A stretch of DNA of 64,000 nucleotides from Paratissierella segnis (GTDB lineage: Bacteria; Bacillota; Clostridia; Tissierellales; Tissierellaceae): the NCBI RefSeq assembly GCF_014385195.1, contig NZ_JACRTG010000005.1:4655-68654 (forward strand), given 5' to 3'. Below, piece by piece: positions 26,299-35,131 of this stretch. The notes beneath the pieces were generated by a model, which was not told the DNA's origin, searched no databases, and worked only from the letters and a program-made list of their open reading frames with translations. Position numbers and translations under genes: made by a program. Each line of letters begins with the position of its first letter. Position 1 is the stretch's first letter.

Positions 26299-26625
26299 GT
26301 GGCAAAGGATGCAATGCAAATGGTAAAAGAAGCCGAAGAAAAGGCAAAAGAACTTTTAAACAATGCAACTAAAGAAGCTGAGAAATTAGGACAGGAGGCT
26401 GAAATACAGGGAGAAAACGAATACAAAAAAATTATAGAAAACGCAGAAAAAAAGGCCAAAGAAATTAAAGACAAGGCTATAGAAGAAGGCGAAAATTCGG
26501 CAAAATCAATTATTGAAAGAGGATCCAAGGAAGCATCCGATCTATTAAATTTGAAAGATGAAGATTTAATAAATGCAGTTGGCATTATTATTAAGAGGGT
26601 TGTGAATGTAAATGGCAATAGTTAA
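26299..26625 (+). CDS. ntpF: V-type ATPase peripheral stalk subunit (NtpF / subunit H)
   Basis: 108 residues, GTG start after AGGTGGTGGTGAT. Almost entirely a charged coiled coil rich in Glu, Lys and Ala (MVKEAEEKAKELLNNATKEA). This is the G/H-type peripheral stalk protein that pairs with subunit E. First gene of the V-ATPase operon, in the same position as ntpF in Enterococcus hirae. It overlaps ntpI by 14 bases. Confidence 0.85.
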   Translation: MAKDAMQMVKEAEEKAKELLNNATKEAEKLGQEAEIQGENEYKKIIENAEKKAKEIKDKAIEEGENSAKSIIERGSKEASDLLNLKDEDLINAVGIIIKRVVNVNGNS

Positions 26626-28558
26626 TATGAGCGAATTCAACTTGTTTGCTTTTGATCATGATAGGGAAAAGCTTCTTCAGAAGCTTCAACAATTTGAATA
26701 TGTTCATTTCCTTAATCTAGATGAAAATGAAGAATTAAAAGAAGATGGATTAGAAAGTGTTGAGGTTCCGGAGAGAATTGCAGCTATTGATGAGGAAGTT
26801 CGTAAGGTAAAATATTTAATAGATATTTTATCAAATTATACTGAAAAGCCTACCGGAATTAAAGCCCTAAATAATGGTCTTGAAACATATGATTTTAATC
26901 AGCTTGAAGAAAAGGCATTGGGAATAGATTATCTTCCTTTATATAATGAGATAAGAGAGTACTCAGCAAAAAAGGAGAACTTAGCTCAAGAATTAAATAA
27001 ATTAGATGCCCTGATTTTCGAGTTAAACCCTTGGATAAAATTAAATTGTGCAATTAAGGATTTAGATAAATTTGAAATAAGTAAAGTCTTCATAGGTTCA
27101 ATTCCCATTAAATATATGAATAAATTGAACAATGATTTATCCGATACAAAATATACGTATTTTGAAAATTTAGGTTTTGATAAAGAAAATTTATATTTAT
27201 TGGCTATATCGGATATCTCGGAGTATGAAATAGTGAGTGATATTCTTCGAAATAATGGTTTTATAAAAGTGAAATTGTCCGGAGAAGATACTCCTAAAAA
27301 TGAAATAGAAAAAACTAGGAATGAAATTAGCAATATTAAAAATGAAATAGAAAATTATGAAAATGAAACAAAAAAACTGGCTGCAAATATATCTGATTTA
27401 GAAATTATTTATGAATACCTTCAGAACAAAAGGTTAAGGATTTCAGCATCGGAAAAATTTCTTAAAACTCCTAATGTAGATATAATAAAGGGATATATTC
27501 CATCTCACATGATTCAAGAGTTTAAGAAAGTTGTAAGCGATTCTTTGAATAATCCATATTATCTTGAAGTTAAGGATGCGGACAAGAATGATGAAAATGT
27601 ACCTATATTGTTAGACAACTCAAAATTCAATAAATCCTTTGAATCATTAACAGCTATGTATTCATTTCCAAAATATAATGAGATAGATCCTACACCGTTA
27701 TTAGCGCCATTTTATATATGCTTCTTTGGGATGATGGCTGCAGACATTGGATATGGTCTACTGATGTTAATTGGTACTTTTGTAGCCTTAAGGGTATTTA
27801 ATTTCCCGGAGTCTACTAAGAGATTCATAAGATTTCTTTATTATATAAGCTTTGCAATAATCTTTTGGGGTGTAATATTTGGGTCATTCTTTGGTGGAAT
27901 TATTCCAATGAAGGGATTATTGGACCTTTCGAAGGATTATCAAAGTGTATTGATACTTTCAATCGCACTTGGATTAATTCATATATTTTTTGGATTAGGT
28001 ATAAAGGCCTATCTAAATATAAGGGATGGACACTTTAAAGATGCTATTTATGATGTAGGATTTTGGTATATGGCATTAACATGCAGTATACTTTATTTAC
28101 TTTCATCTTTTATGCCTTTTCCCCCTATAGTAAAGACTATATCATTTGACATAATGTTAATAGGTATGGTTGGAATATTACTTACCGGAGGCAGAGATTA
28201 TAAAAGCATAGGAGGAAAATTGGCAGGAGGTTTATATTCCCTATATGGAATATCCGGGTATATAGGTGACTTGGTATCTTATTCGAGACTTATGGCACTT
28301 GGATTGTCAGGAAGTTTTATTGCAAGCGCTATAAATATGATGGTACAGATGTTGAATAGTAAAGGCTTAATAGGCATAATATTTGGAGCAGTGGTTTTTG
28401 TAGGTGGACATGTCTTCAATATGGGACTTTCTATGTTAGGTGCTTATGTCCATGCTATTAGACTTACCTTTGTAGAGTTTTTTGGTAAATTTTATGAAGG
28501 CGGAGGCGTACAGTTTAAATTGTTTAGAAGCAATCCCAAATATATAAACTTAAAATAG
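26612..28558 (+). CDS. ntpI: V-type ATPase membrane subunit I (NtpI)
   Basis: 648 residues, the usual size for the a/I subunit. The N-terminal cytoplasmic half (residues 1-340) is coiled-coil rich. The C-terminal half carries about seven or eight membrane helices, including FFGMMAADIGYGLLM, FGSFFGG and the helix SYSRLMALGLSGSFIASAIN with the arginine that serves ion translocation. It forms the stator half-channel against the K ring. Confidence 0.95.
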   Translation: MAIVNMSEFNLFAFDHDREKLLQKLQQFEYVHFLNLDENEELKEDGLESVEVPERIAAIDEEVRKVKYLIDILSNYTEKPTGIKALNNGLETYDFNQLEEKALGIDYLPLYNEIREYSAKKENLAQELNKLDALIFELNPWIKLNCAIKDLDKFEISKVFIGSIPIKYMNKLNNDLSDTKYTYFENLGFDKENLYLLAISDISEYEIVSDILRNNGFIKVKLSGEDTPKNEIEKTRNEISNIKNEIENYENETKKLAANISDLEIIYEYLQNKRLRISASEKFLKTPNVDIIKGYIPSHMIQEFKKVVSDSLNNPYYLEVKDADKNDENVPILLDNSKFNKSFESLTAMYSFPKYNEIDPTPLLAPFYICFFGMMAADIGYGLLMLIGTFVALRVFNFPESTKRFIRFLYYISFAIIFWGVIFGSFFGGIIPMKGLLDLSKDYQSVLILSIALGLIHIFFGLGIKAYLNIRDGHFKDAIYDVGFWYMALTCSILYLLSSFMPFPPIVKTISFDIMLIGMVGILLTGGRDYKSIGGKLAGGLYSLYGISGYIGDLVSYSRLMALGLSGSFIASAINMMVQMLNSKGLIGIIFGAVVFVGGHVFNMGLSMLGAYVHAIRLTFVEFFGKFYEGGGVQFKLFRSNPKYINLK

Positions 28559-28575
28559 TTAAGGAGGAGCAATAG

Positions 28576-29055
28576 ATGAAATTTTCAGAATTTTTAATTG
28601 AACATGGTGGTTTATTTTTTGGATGTTTAGGTGCTGTGTTAGCAGTCTTATGTCCGGGTATAGGCTCAGCTAAAAATGTAGGATTAGTTGGAGAGGCAGC
28701 ATCGGGGCTTATTATTGAGGAACCGGAAAAGTTTGGTAGATCACTTGTATTGCAGTTATTACCGGGCACACAAGGTCTTTACGGATTTGTTATAGGGTTG
28801 CTGGTAATGGGTAAATTAAATACTAGCATGGAATTGGCGCAGGGATTATATTTATTAATTTCATGTGTCCCTGTGGCTGTTGTAGGATGGCTATCGGCCA
28901 TTTATCAAGGTAGGGTTGCTATTGCCGGAATTACTATATTGGCAAAGAATGGAGAGCAGGCTACAAAAGGTATCATCTATGCGGTAATGGTAGAAACTTA
29001 TGCGTTATTATCATTTGTTATGTCTTTAATCCTTGTAAACGCAGTAGGTTTCTAG
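28576..29055 (+). CDS. ntpK: V-type ATPase rotor-ring subunit K (NtpK), sodium-type site
   Basis: 159 residues with four membrane helices (a duplicated hairpin), as in the E. hirae NtpK protein. The five side chains known to bind Na+ there are conserved in order: Leu62, Thr65 and Gln66 within LLPGTQG, Gln111 in YQGRV, and Glu140 in VETYALL, each shifted by one from E. hirae L61, T64, Q65, Q110 and E139. This makes sodium the likely coupling ion. Ribosome site AAGGAGG. Confidence 0.95.
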   Translation: MKFSEFLIEHGGLFFGCLGAVLAVLCPGIGSAKNVGLVGEAASGLIIEEPEKFGRSLVLQLLPGTQGLYGFVIGLLVMGKLNTSMELAQGLYLLISCVPVAVVGWLSAIYQGRVAIAGITILAKNGEQATKGIIYAVMVETYALLSFVMSLILVNAVGF

Positions 29056-29076
29056 AAAAATTAAGGATGTGAAGTG

Positions 29077-29634
29077 ATGTCAAATTTAGAAAACTTAACG
29101 CAAAAGATCATTGATGATGCCAAAAGTTCAGCTGAGGGAATCATAAAGGAAGCTGAAAAAAAGAAAGAGGGTTTAGTAAGTTCTAGGCTAGAAGAAGCAG
29201 AAAGATTAGCTGAAGAGATACTGGAACGCGCAAACAATGAAGCTGAGGCAATTAGATACGGAATAGTATCAAATGCAAAGCTTAAGGCAAGAGATAAAAA
29301 GATATCAGCAAAGAGAAATACAATGGAAAGAACTTTTCAATTAGCTAAGTCAAGTTTTACAAATATGAATGAAAAAGATTATTTAAATTTTCTTAAAAGC
29401 AATATTGGGAATTTAAAATTGAAAGGAACTGAAAATTTAATTGTTTCTGAAAATATGAGAGATAGTGTAAAGAATGCAGGATTTGCATTACAAATATCCG
29501 ATACGGAAACCGTAGATTCGGGTTTTATGATAAAGGACAAAAATACGATATTGAATTATACTTTTGATTCCATTGTAGATTACTTAAGAGATGAACTTGA
29601 GTCTAGTATAGTCCATAGCCTTTTTAAAGAATAG
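29077..29634 (+). CDS. ntpE: V-type ATPase peripheral stalk subunit E (NtpE)
   Basis: About 185 residues. The N-terminal half is a charged coiled coil (TQKIIDDAKSSAEGIIKEAE), the C-terminal half a globular domain that contacts the catalytic head. ATG at 29077 is preferred over the adjacent GTG at 29074 because it lies 9 bases after AAGGA. Pairs with NtpF as the stalk. Confidence 0.88.
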   Translation: MSNLENLTQKIIDDAKSSAEGIIKEAEKKKEGLVSSRLEEAERLAEEILERANNEAEAIRYGIVSNAKLKARDKKISAKRNTMERTFQLAKSSFTNMNEKDYLNFLKSNIGNLKLKGTENLIVSENMRDSVKNAGFALQISDTETVDSGFMIKDKNTILNYTFDSIVDYLRDELESSIVHSLFKE

Positions 29635-29644
29635 GAGTGATTTC

Positions 29645-30649
29645 ATGGATAGGATGGATTTTGTCCAAGGTGTTGTCAGAACCAAAGTCATTGAAAAAAG
29701 GCTTCTCTCAAAAGCGCAAATTGATAGAATGGTGGATGCTAAGGATATAGATGAAGTTTTTAGGATGCTTAATGAAACTGAATACTCAAATGGGATAGCT
29801 AATATTTCTCGCTCTGAGGATTATGAAAAAATCTTATCCGAGGAGCTTAAAAGGGTATATAAATTAATGAGAGAGATAGCTAAGGAAGATCAAATTGTGG
29901 TGGACTTACTTGCTCTAAAGTACGATTATCATAATCTAAAGGTATTATTAAAAGAAAAAATACTCAATACTGATTTATCCCAAAATTATATTCCAATTGG
30001 GACCATAGACATTCAAAAGTTAAAAAATGATTTTTTAACTGATAATTATGAGGAAATCAAAAAAGAATTTAGGGAAGCTTTGGAAACTGCAATCAAGGAT
30101 TATGATGAGACAAATGACCCCCAAAGGATAGATATAGTACTTGATAAAATATATTTCAGTCATTTATACAAAATGGCTAAAAGTACGGGAATTGAGTTAT
30201 TTATAGAATATGTGGAAGATTCGATAGATTTTATAAATGTCAAAACATTAATTAGAATAAAAAAACAAAATAAAGACATAAATTTTCTAGAGGATGTCCT
30301 ATTACCAAATGGTAAAATTGATAAAAATGATATTGTACTGTCTTTAAATGATTCTATAGATATAATTATAAATAAATTTAAAAACTATAGAATTAGTGAA
30401 GAACTTAAAAAAGGGTTAGAATCATATCAAGAGACTAATCATCTATCGGATTTTGAAAAATACATGGATGATTATTTAATGGAGTTAAACAAAAGGTCTA
30501 AAAATATAATCTTTGGTCCGGAACCAATATTTTCCTATATAATAGCCAAAGAGACTGAAATTAAAGTCCTAAGGATAATCATGGTTTCAAAATTAAATGA
30601 TCTTTCTCCGGAAGATATAAGAGAAAGGCTGCGTGATTTATATGTTTAA
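29645..30649 (+). CDS. ntpC: V-type ATPase subunit C (NtpC, central stalk-ring coupler)
   Basis: 334 residues of alpha-helical protein, typical length for the V/A-type subunit C (d). FVQGVVRTKVIEKRLLSK near the start and KYDYHNLKVLLKEK are family segments. It caps the K ring and links it to the D/F rotor shaft. It overlaps the next gene by 8 bases. Confidence 0.9.
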   Translation: MDRMDFVQGVVRTKVIEKRLLSKAQIDRMVDAKDIDEVFRMLNETEYSNGIANISRSEDYEKILSEELKRVYKLMREIAKEDQIVVDLLALKYDYHNLKVLLKEKILNTDLSQNYIPIGTIDIQKLKNDFLTDNYEEIKKEFREALETAIKDYDETNDPQRIDIVLDKIYFSHLYKMAKSTGIELFIEYVEDSIDFINVKTLIRIKKQNKDINFLEDVLLPNGKIDKNDIVLSLNDSIDIIINKFKNYRISEELKKGLESYQETNHLSDFEKYMDDYLMELNKRSKNIIFGPEPIFSYIIAKETEIKVLRIIMVSKLNDLSPEDIRERLRDLYV

Positions 30650-30950
30650 GATTGCTGTTGTAGGAGATAAAGATTCAATACTGGCTTTCAAGGCATTGGG
30701 GGTAGATGTATTTACTGCCTATGAAAGTGAAGAGACTAGAAAGATTGTGGACTTTATTGCCCACAATAACTATGGAATAATTTTTATTACTGAAGAGTTG
30801 GCAAAGCTTATTCCGGACACCATAGAGAGATATAATAAAGAGATAATCCCTGCGGTAATCCTTATACCGAGCAACCGTGGAAGCTTAAATATTGGCATGG
30901 ATAAAATTAACGAAAGAGTGGAAAAGGCAGTAGGAACAAATATATTATAA
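30642..30950 (+). CDS. ntpG: V-type ATPase subunit F (NtpG)
   Basis: 102 residues from the ATG at 30642. KIAVVGDKDSILAFKALGVD, YGIIFITEELA and PAVILIPSNRG are the standard features of subunit F, a small Rossmann-like rotor protein. Start inside the end of ntpC suggests translational coupling; the in-frame ATG at 30633 is an alternative. After it comes a 101-base gap with RNA-fold potential, the only sizeable gap within the operon. Confidence 0.9.
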   Translation: MFKIAVVGDKDSILAFKALGVDVFTAYESEETRKIVDFIAHNNYGIIFITEELAKLIPDTIERYNKEIIPAVILIPSNRGSLNIGMDKINERVEKAVGTNIL

Positions 30951-30952
30951 CT

Positions 30953-31001
30953 AGGCAAAGGTGAGCCTCGCTAAACGTATGGGGTAAGTTTTTTGCAAAG
31001 A
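30953..31001 (+). promoter_or_regulatory. Candidate structured RNA between ntpG and ntpA
   Basis: The gap holds two hairpins: AGGC/GCCT with an 8-base loop (30953-30968), and a 10-bp stem with one G-U pair and AAGA loop (30978-30987 with 30992-31001). AAGGT in the first loop (30958-30962) can also pair with ACCTT at 31000-31004, which would open the base of the second stem. No T-run follows, so it is not a simple terminator. No known riboswitch class was recognised. The position suggests control of ntpABD relative to the membrane subunits, or RNA processing (inference). Confidence 0.35.
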
Positions 31002-31051
31002 TGCAAAGAACCTTGAATTAAAATCTTGATATATAAAGGAGAGGGCTAATC

Positions 31052-32815
31052 TTGAATGTTGGAAAAATAATTAAGGTATCAGGCCCCTTAGTTGTTGCAG
31101 AGGGGATGGAAGAAGCTAACGTATATGACGTTGTTCATGTTTCAGATTATAAACTTATTGGCGAAATAATAGAAATGAGAGGTGATAGAGCCTCTATTCA
31201 AGTATACGAGGAGACAACAGGAATCGGACCTGGGGATCCCGTTTATACAACCGGAGAGCCTCTTTCAGTAGAGCTTGGACCCGGACTTATAGAGTCTATG
31301 TTTGATGGAATTCAAAGACCTCTTAAAGATATAAAAAATTTAACAGGAGATTTTTTGTCTAGAGGAACGGAAGTTAAAAATTTGGATAGAGAGAAAAAAT
31401 GGACATTTACACCGACGGCGAAGGTTGGGGACAGGGTAGCACAAGGTGATATTATCGGAACGGTACAAGAAACCCCGATAGTACTGCACAAGATAATGGT
31501 TCCATATGGAGTGTCAGGTGTAATAAATAGCATAGAATCAGGAGATTTTACAGTTGTTGATGATATCTGCACATTGGATAATGGCAGGAAACTTCAAATG
31601 ATGCAAAAATGGCCTGTAAGGCGAGGAAGAGGATATCAACGCAAAATAAATCCAACGGTTCCTTTAGTTACAGGACAAAGAGTTATAGATACCTTTTTCC
31701 CTGTAGCAAAAGGCGGAACTGCTGCAATACCCGGACCCTTTGGATCCGGAAAGACGGTTATTCAGCATCAACTTGCCAAATGGGCTGATACTGAAATAGT
31801 GGTATACGTAGGTTGTGGTGAACGTGGCAATGAAATGACGGATGTTCTTATGGAATTTCCTGAAATAATAGATCCGTCAACCGGTGAATCATTGATGAAA
31901 AGGACTGTTTTAATTGCCAACACATCCAATATGCCGGTAGCTGCCAGAGAAGCTTCTATTTATACGGGAATTACAATAGGAGAATATTTTAGAGATATGG
32001 GATATTCAGTAGCTATAATGGCAGACTCAACATCCAGATGGGCGGAAGCCTTAAGAGAGATGTCGGGACGCCTTGAGGAAATGCCCGGAGAAGAAGGCTA
32101 TCCTGCATATCTGAGTTCTCGTGTTGCTGAGTTTTACGAACGAGCTGGCAAAGTAATTTGTTATGGAAGTGATAATAGGGAAGGTGCTATTACGGTAATT
32201 GGTGCAGTGTCACCACCTGGCGGGGATATATCCGAGCCCGTTTCGCAAGCTACCCTTAGGATAGTTAAAGTGTTCTGGGGACTTGACTATGCCCTTTCTT
32301 ACAGTAGGCATTTTCCGGCTATTAACTGGTTGGATTCATATACATTGTATCAATCCGGTATGGATAAGTGGATGAATGAAAATATTAGCAGAGAATTTTC
32401 CTGCAACAGGGCACAGGCGATGAATTTGCTTCAAGAGGAGCAGGGATTGTTGGAGATAGTAAGATTGGTAGGCAGGGATTCTCTGTCAGAGCTGGATCAA
32501 TTGAAACTTGAAGCAACTAAGTCCATAAGAGAAGATTATCTGCAACAAAATGCCTTCCACGATGTGGATACTTTTTGTTCATTACAAAAACAGGATAAAA
32601 TGTTGAAGATGGTTTTGGAATTTTATGAACAAGGCAAACGAGGCTTGGATAATGGAGTTTATCTAAAAGAAATTGAACATATGAGCGTAAGGGAGAGAAT
32701 TACAAGGGCAAAATATATACCAGAGGACAATATATCTGAAATAGATGAAATTACACAGGAAATAAAAACAAGTATGGACAAATTAATAAGTAAAGGAGGG
32801 ATCCTTAATGCTTAA
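31052..32815 (+). CDS. ntpA: V-type ATPase catalytic subunit A (NtpA)
   Basis: 587 residues, TTG start after AAGGAGAGGG. The P-loop GPFGSGKTVIQHQLAKW marks the catalytic subunit, with GERGNEMTDVLMEFPE, ADSTSRWAEALREMSGRLEE and the A-type-specific non-homologous region near the N-terminus (residues ~110-190). ATP hydrolysis or synthesis takes place at its interface with B. It overlaps ntpB by 8 bases. Confidence 0.97.
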   Translation: MNVGKIIKVSGPLVVAEGMEEANVYDVVHVSDYKLIGEIIEMRGDRASIQVYEETTGIGPGDPVYTTGEPLSVELGPGLIESMFDGIQRPLKDIKNLTGDFLSRGTEVKNLDREKKWTFTPTAKVGDRVAQGDIIGTVQETPIVLHKIMVPYGVSGVINSIESGDFTVVDDICTLDNGRKLQMMQKWPVRRGRGYQRKINPTVPLVTGQRVIDTFFPVAKGGTAAIPGPFGSGKTVIQHQLAKWADTEIVVYVGCGERGNEMTDVLMEFPEIIDPSTGESLMKRTVLIANTSNMPVAAREASIYTGITIGEYFRDMGYSVAIMADSTSRWAEALREMSGRLEEMPGEEGYPAYLSSRVAEFYERAGKVICYGSDNREGAITVIGAVSPPGGDISEPVSQATLRIVKVFWGLDYALSYSRHFPAINWLDSYTLYQSGMDKWMNENISREFSCNRAQAMNLLQEEQGLLEIVRLVGRDSLSELDQLKLEATKSIREDYLQQNAFHDVDTFCSLQKQDKMLKMVLEFYEQGKRGLDNGVYLKEIEHMSVRERITRAKYIPEDNISEIDEITQEIKTSMDKLISKGGILNA

Positions 32816-34196
32816 AGAGTATCAAACAGTTAAAGAAGTTGTAGGGCCGTTGATGGTAGTAGAGGGTGTTGAAGGAGCCCAATTTGACGAATTAGTAGAG
32901 ATAGAATTAAGAAATGGAGAAAAAAGAAGAGGCAGAGTATTGGAAATAAACGGAGATAAAGCAACTCTTCAGCTGTTTGAAGGTTCTGCAGGGATCAATC
33001 TTCAATCAACTACTGTAAGATTCTTGGGCAGACCTCTTGAATTAGGTGTATCCTTCGATATGATAGGCAGAATATTTGATGGGCTTGGTCGTCCAAAGGA
33101 CGATGGTCCGGCTATTATTCCCGAAAAGAAAATAGATATAAACGGTGTACCGATAAATCCGGTTTCAAGGGATTATCCCGATGAATTTATTCAGACGGGG
33201 ATATCCTGTATAGATGGATTAAATACCTTGGTAAGAGGTCAAAAACTCCCGATATTCTCAGGATCCGGACTTCCGCACAATGAAGTAGCAGCACAGATTG
33301 CCAGACAATCAAAGGTGCTTGGTAGTGGAGAAAACTTTGCGGTAGTATTTGCTGCAATGGGTATTACCTTTGAAGAGGCTACTTTCTTTATAGATGACTT
33401 TACAAAAACAGGTGCCATAGACAGAGCGGTACTATTCATGAATCTGGCTGATGACCCGGTAATTGAGAGAATTGCAACTCCGCGTATGGCGCTTACTTGT
33501 GCAGAGTATTTGGCTTTTGAAAAGGATATGCATGTACTTGTAATATTAACTGATATGACAAATTACGCAGAAGCACTTCGAGAGACCTCTGCAGCCAGAA
33601 GAGAAGTACCCGGAAGGCGTGGATATCCCGGGTATCTATATACTGACCTTTCGACCATATACGAAAGGGCAGGCAGGATTAGAGGAAGGAAAGGTTCCAT
33701 AACTCAGATACCGATTTTAACCATGCCTGAAGATGATATAACTCATCCTATTCCGGATTTGACAGGATATATAACGGAAGGTCAGATTATACTATCCAGA
33801 GAATTATATAAAAAAGGTATTGAACCGCCAATAAACGTGGTGCCTTCGCTATCCAGATTAAAGGACAAAGGCATAGGCGAGGGGAAGACCAGAGAGGATC
33901 ACGCGGATACGATGAACCAGATTTATGCAGCATATACAGCAGGTAGAGAAGCTAGAGAGCTTGCTACCATCTTAGGAGAATCAGCATTATCCGATGCAGA
34001 TAAAGCTTTTGCCAAATTTGCCGAAGAATTTGACAAAAGATATGTCAATCAAGGATATTATACAAATCGAGATATCATCGAAACTTTAGATTTAGGATGG
34101 GAATTATTACAGATTATTCCAAGAACAGAGCTTAAGAGAATAAGTGAAGAATTTCTTGAAAAATATCTGGATAAAGGTGACAAAGGGGTTGAGTAA
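32808..34196 (+). CDS. ntpB: V-type ATPase regulatory subunit B (NtpB)
   Basis: 462 residues. The nucleotide-site region lacks a classical P-loop (IFSGSGLPHNEVAAQIARQ), as expected of the non-catalytic B subunit. AALRETSAARREVPGRRGYPGYLYTD is present in family form, with GSITQIPILTMPEDDITHPIPDLTGY. It alternates with A in the hexameric head. Confidence 0.97.
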   Translation: MLKEYQTVKEVVGPLMVVEGVEGAQFDELVEIELRNGEKRRGRVLEINGDKATLQLFEGSAGINLQSTTVRFLGRPLELGVSFDMIGRIFDGLGRPKDDGPAIIPEKKIDINGVPINPVSRDYPDEFIQTGISCIDGLNTLVRGQKLPIFSGSGLPHNEVAAQIARQSKVLGSGENFAVVFAAMGITFEEATFFIDDFTKTGAIDRAVLFMNLADDPVIERIATPRMALTCAEYLAFEKDMHVLVILTDMTNYAEALRETSAARREVPGRRGYPGYLYTDLSTIYERAGRIRGRKGSITQIPILTMPEDDITHPIPDLTGYITEGQIILSRELYKKGIEPPINVVPSLSRLKDKGIGEGKTREDHADTMNQIYAAYTAGREARELATILGESALSDADKAFAKFAEEFDKRYVNQGYYTNRDIIETLDLGWELLQIIPRTELKRISEEFLEKYLDKGDKGVE

Positions 34197-34200
34197 TTAG

Positions 34201-34845
34201 ATGACAAAACTAAATGTTAACCCTACCAGAATGCAACTTACGGAGCTCAAAGGAAGACTTTCAACCGCAACAAGAGGGCATAAGCTACTAAAGGATAAAC
34301 AGGATGAGCTTATGAGAAGATTTATTGAGCTTATTAGGAGAAACAAGGAACTGAGAGTGGAAGTTGAGGAAGAGCTTAAGGATTCATTTAAAGAATTTCT
34401 ATTGGCAAGTGCAGTTATGTCTCCTGAGATGCTGGAAGAAGCCGTGGCTTTTCCAAAGGAGACTATAACTGTAGATATAAAGAAAAAAAATGTAATGAGT
34501 GTCAACATTCCGGTAATGAATTTTTTGAGAAAATTAGAAGATGATGAGGGAAGCATCTATCCATACGGCTTTGCACAAACATCTTCTGAATTAGATGATG
34601 CGATAGCCAAACTGTATGGAATTATGCCAAAATTGTTAGAGTTGGCTGAAGTGGAAAAGGCTTGTCAATTGATGGCGGATGAAATTGAGAAGACAAGAAG
34701 AAGGGTAAATGCATTGGAATATAGGACGATACCTGATTTGGAAGAAACAATCAGATTTATTCGAATGAAATTGGACGAAAACGAAAGAAGTACAATAACG
34801 CGTCTAATGAAGGTTAAGGAGATAATAAATGCCACTGAGGATTAG
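34201..34845 (+). CDS. ntpD: V-type ATPase rotor shaft subunit D (NtpD)
   Basis: 214 residues. N-terminal NPTRMQLTELKGRLSTATRG and the C-terminal RRVNALEYRTIPDLEETIRF are the two long helices that form the antiparallel coiled-coil rotor shaft. Last gene of the operon, 4 bases after ntpB. A weak hairpin overlaps its stop codon. Confidence 0.95.
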   Translation: MTKLNVNPTRMQLTELKGRLSTATRGHKLLKDKQDELMRRFIELIRRNKELRVEVEEELKDSFKEFLLASAVMSPEMLEEAVAFPKETITVDIKKKNVMSVNIPVMNFLRKLEDDEGSIYPYGFAQTSSELDDAIAKLYGIMPKLLELAEVEKACQLMADEIEKTRRRVNALEYRTIPDLEETIRFIRMKLDENERSTITRLMKVKEIINATED

Positions 34846-34859
34846 TTTTCAGTGACATT
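34828..34859 (+). terminator. Weak terminator overlapping the ntpD stop
   Basis: Stem AATGcCACTGA / TCAGTGaCATT (34828-34838, 34849-34859) with one mismatch, followed by a short T-rich stretch. Confidence 0.45.
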
Positions 34860-34868
34860 TTCTATTAG

Positions 34869-34897
34869 TTGACATAATTAAAATAAATTAATATAAT
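34869..34897 (+). promoter_or_regulatory. Consensus promoter of the ABC-F gene
   Basis: TTGACA (34869-34874), exactly 17 bp, then TATAAT (34892-34897). Both hexamers are perfect. Predicted transcript start near 34904, giving a leader of about 230 bases. Confidence 0.85.
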
Positions 34898-34925
34898 AAA
34901 TAATACAAACAGTACAAATAAATTA

Positions 34926-35125
34926 AAGGTTAAGGTATTGGGGAAAATGATTATATAATAATCCACTAAAATTATTTTTTTAATATGTATCAACTTGCCT
35001 ATAGGGTTTTTTTGTGATGCATAAAATATGAGTGGATAGTTCCTTAATTAATTTAACCTTATTATAATGTTTTTTATTGGTTTTATTAGTTAATGCTATC
35101 CTCTCCAAGAGATATAGGAGGGGAT
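34926..35125 (+). promoter_or_regulatory. Structured leader with sequestered ribosome site, ABC-F gene
   Basis: Three nested long-range pairings: AAGGTTAA 34926-34933 with TTAACCTT 35053-35060; ATCCACT 34961-34967 with AGTGGAT 35031-35037; ATGTATCA 34985-34992 with TGATGCAT 35015-35022 (one G-U). A separate hairpin pairs ATCCTCTCC (35098-35106) with GGAGGGGAT (35117-35125), one G-U, and buries the Shine-Dalgarno sequence. An in-frame ATG at 35093 opens that hairpin if translated. This resembles antibiotic-responsive attenuation of other ABC-F genes. Confidence 0.6.
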
Positions 35126-35131
35126 TTTGTT

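Noticed and set aside
30951..31051. c-di-GMP, fluoride or glycine riboswitch between ntpG and ntpA
   Set aside because: GGCAAA and GCAAAG words recall the c-di-GMP-I class, but the conserved core and helices of that and other known classes are not present.
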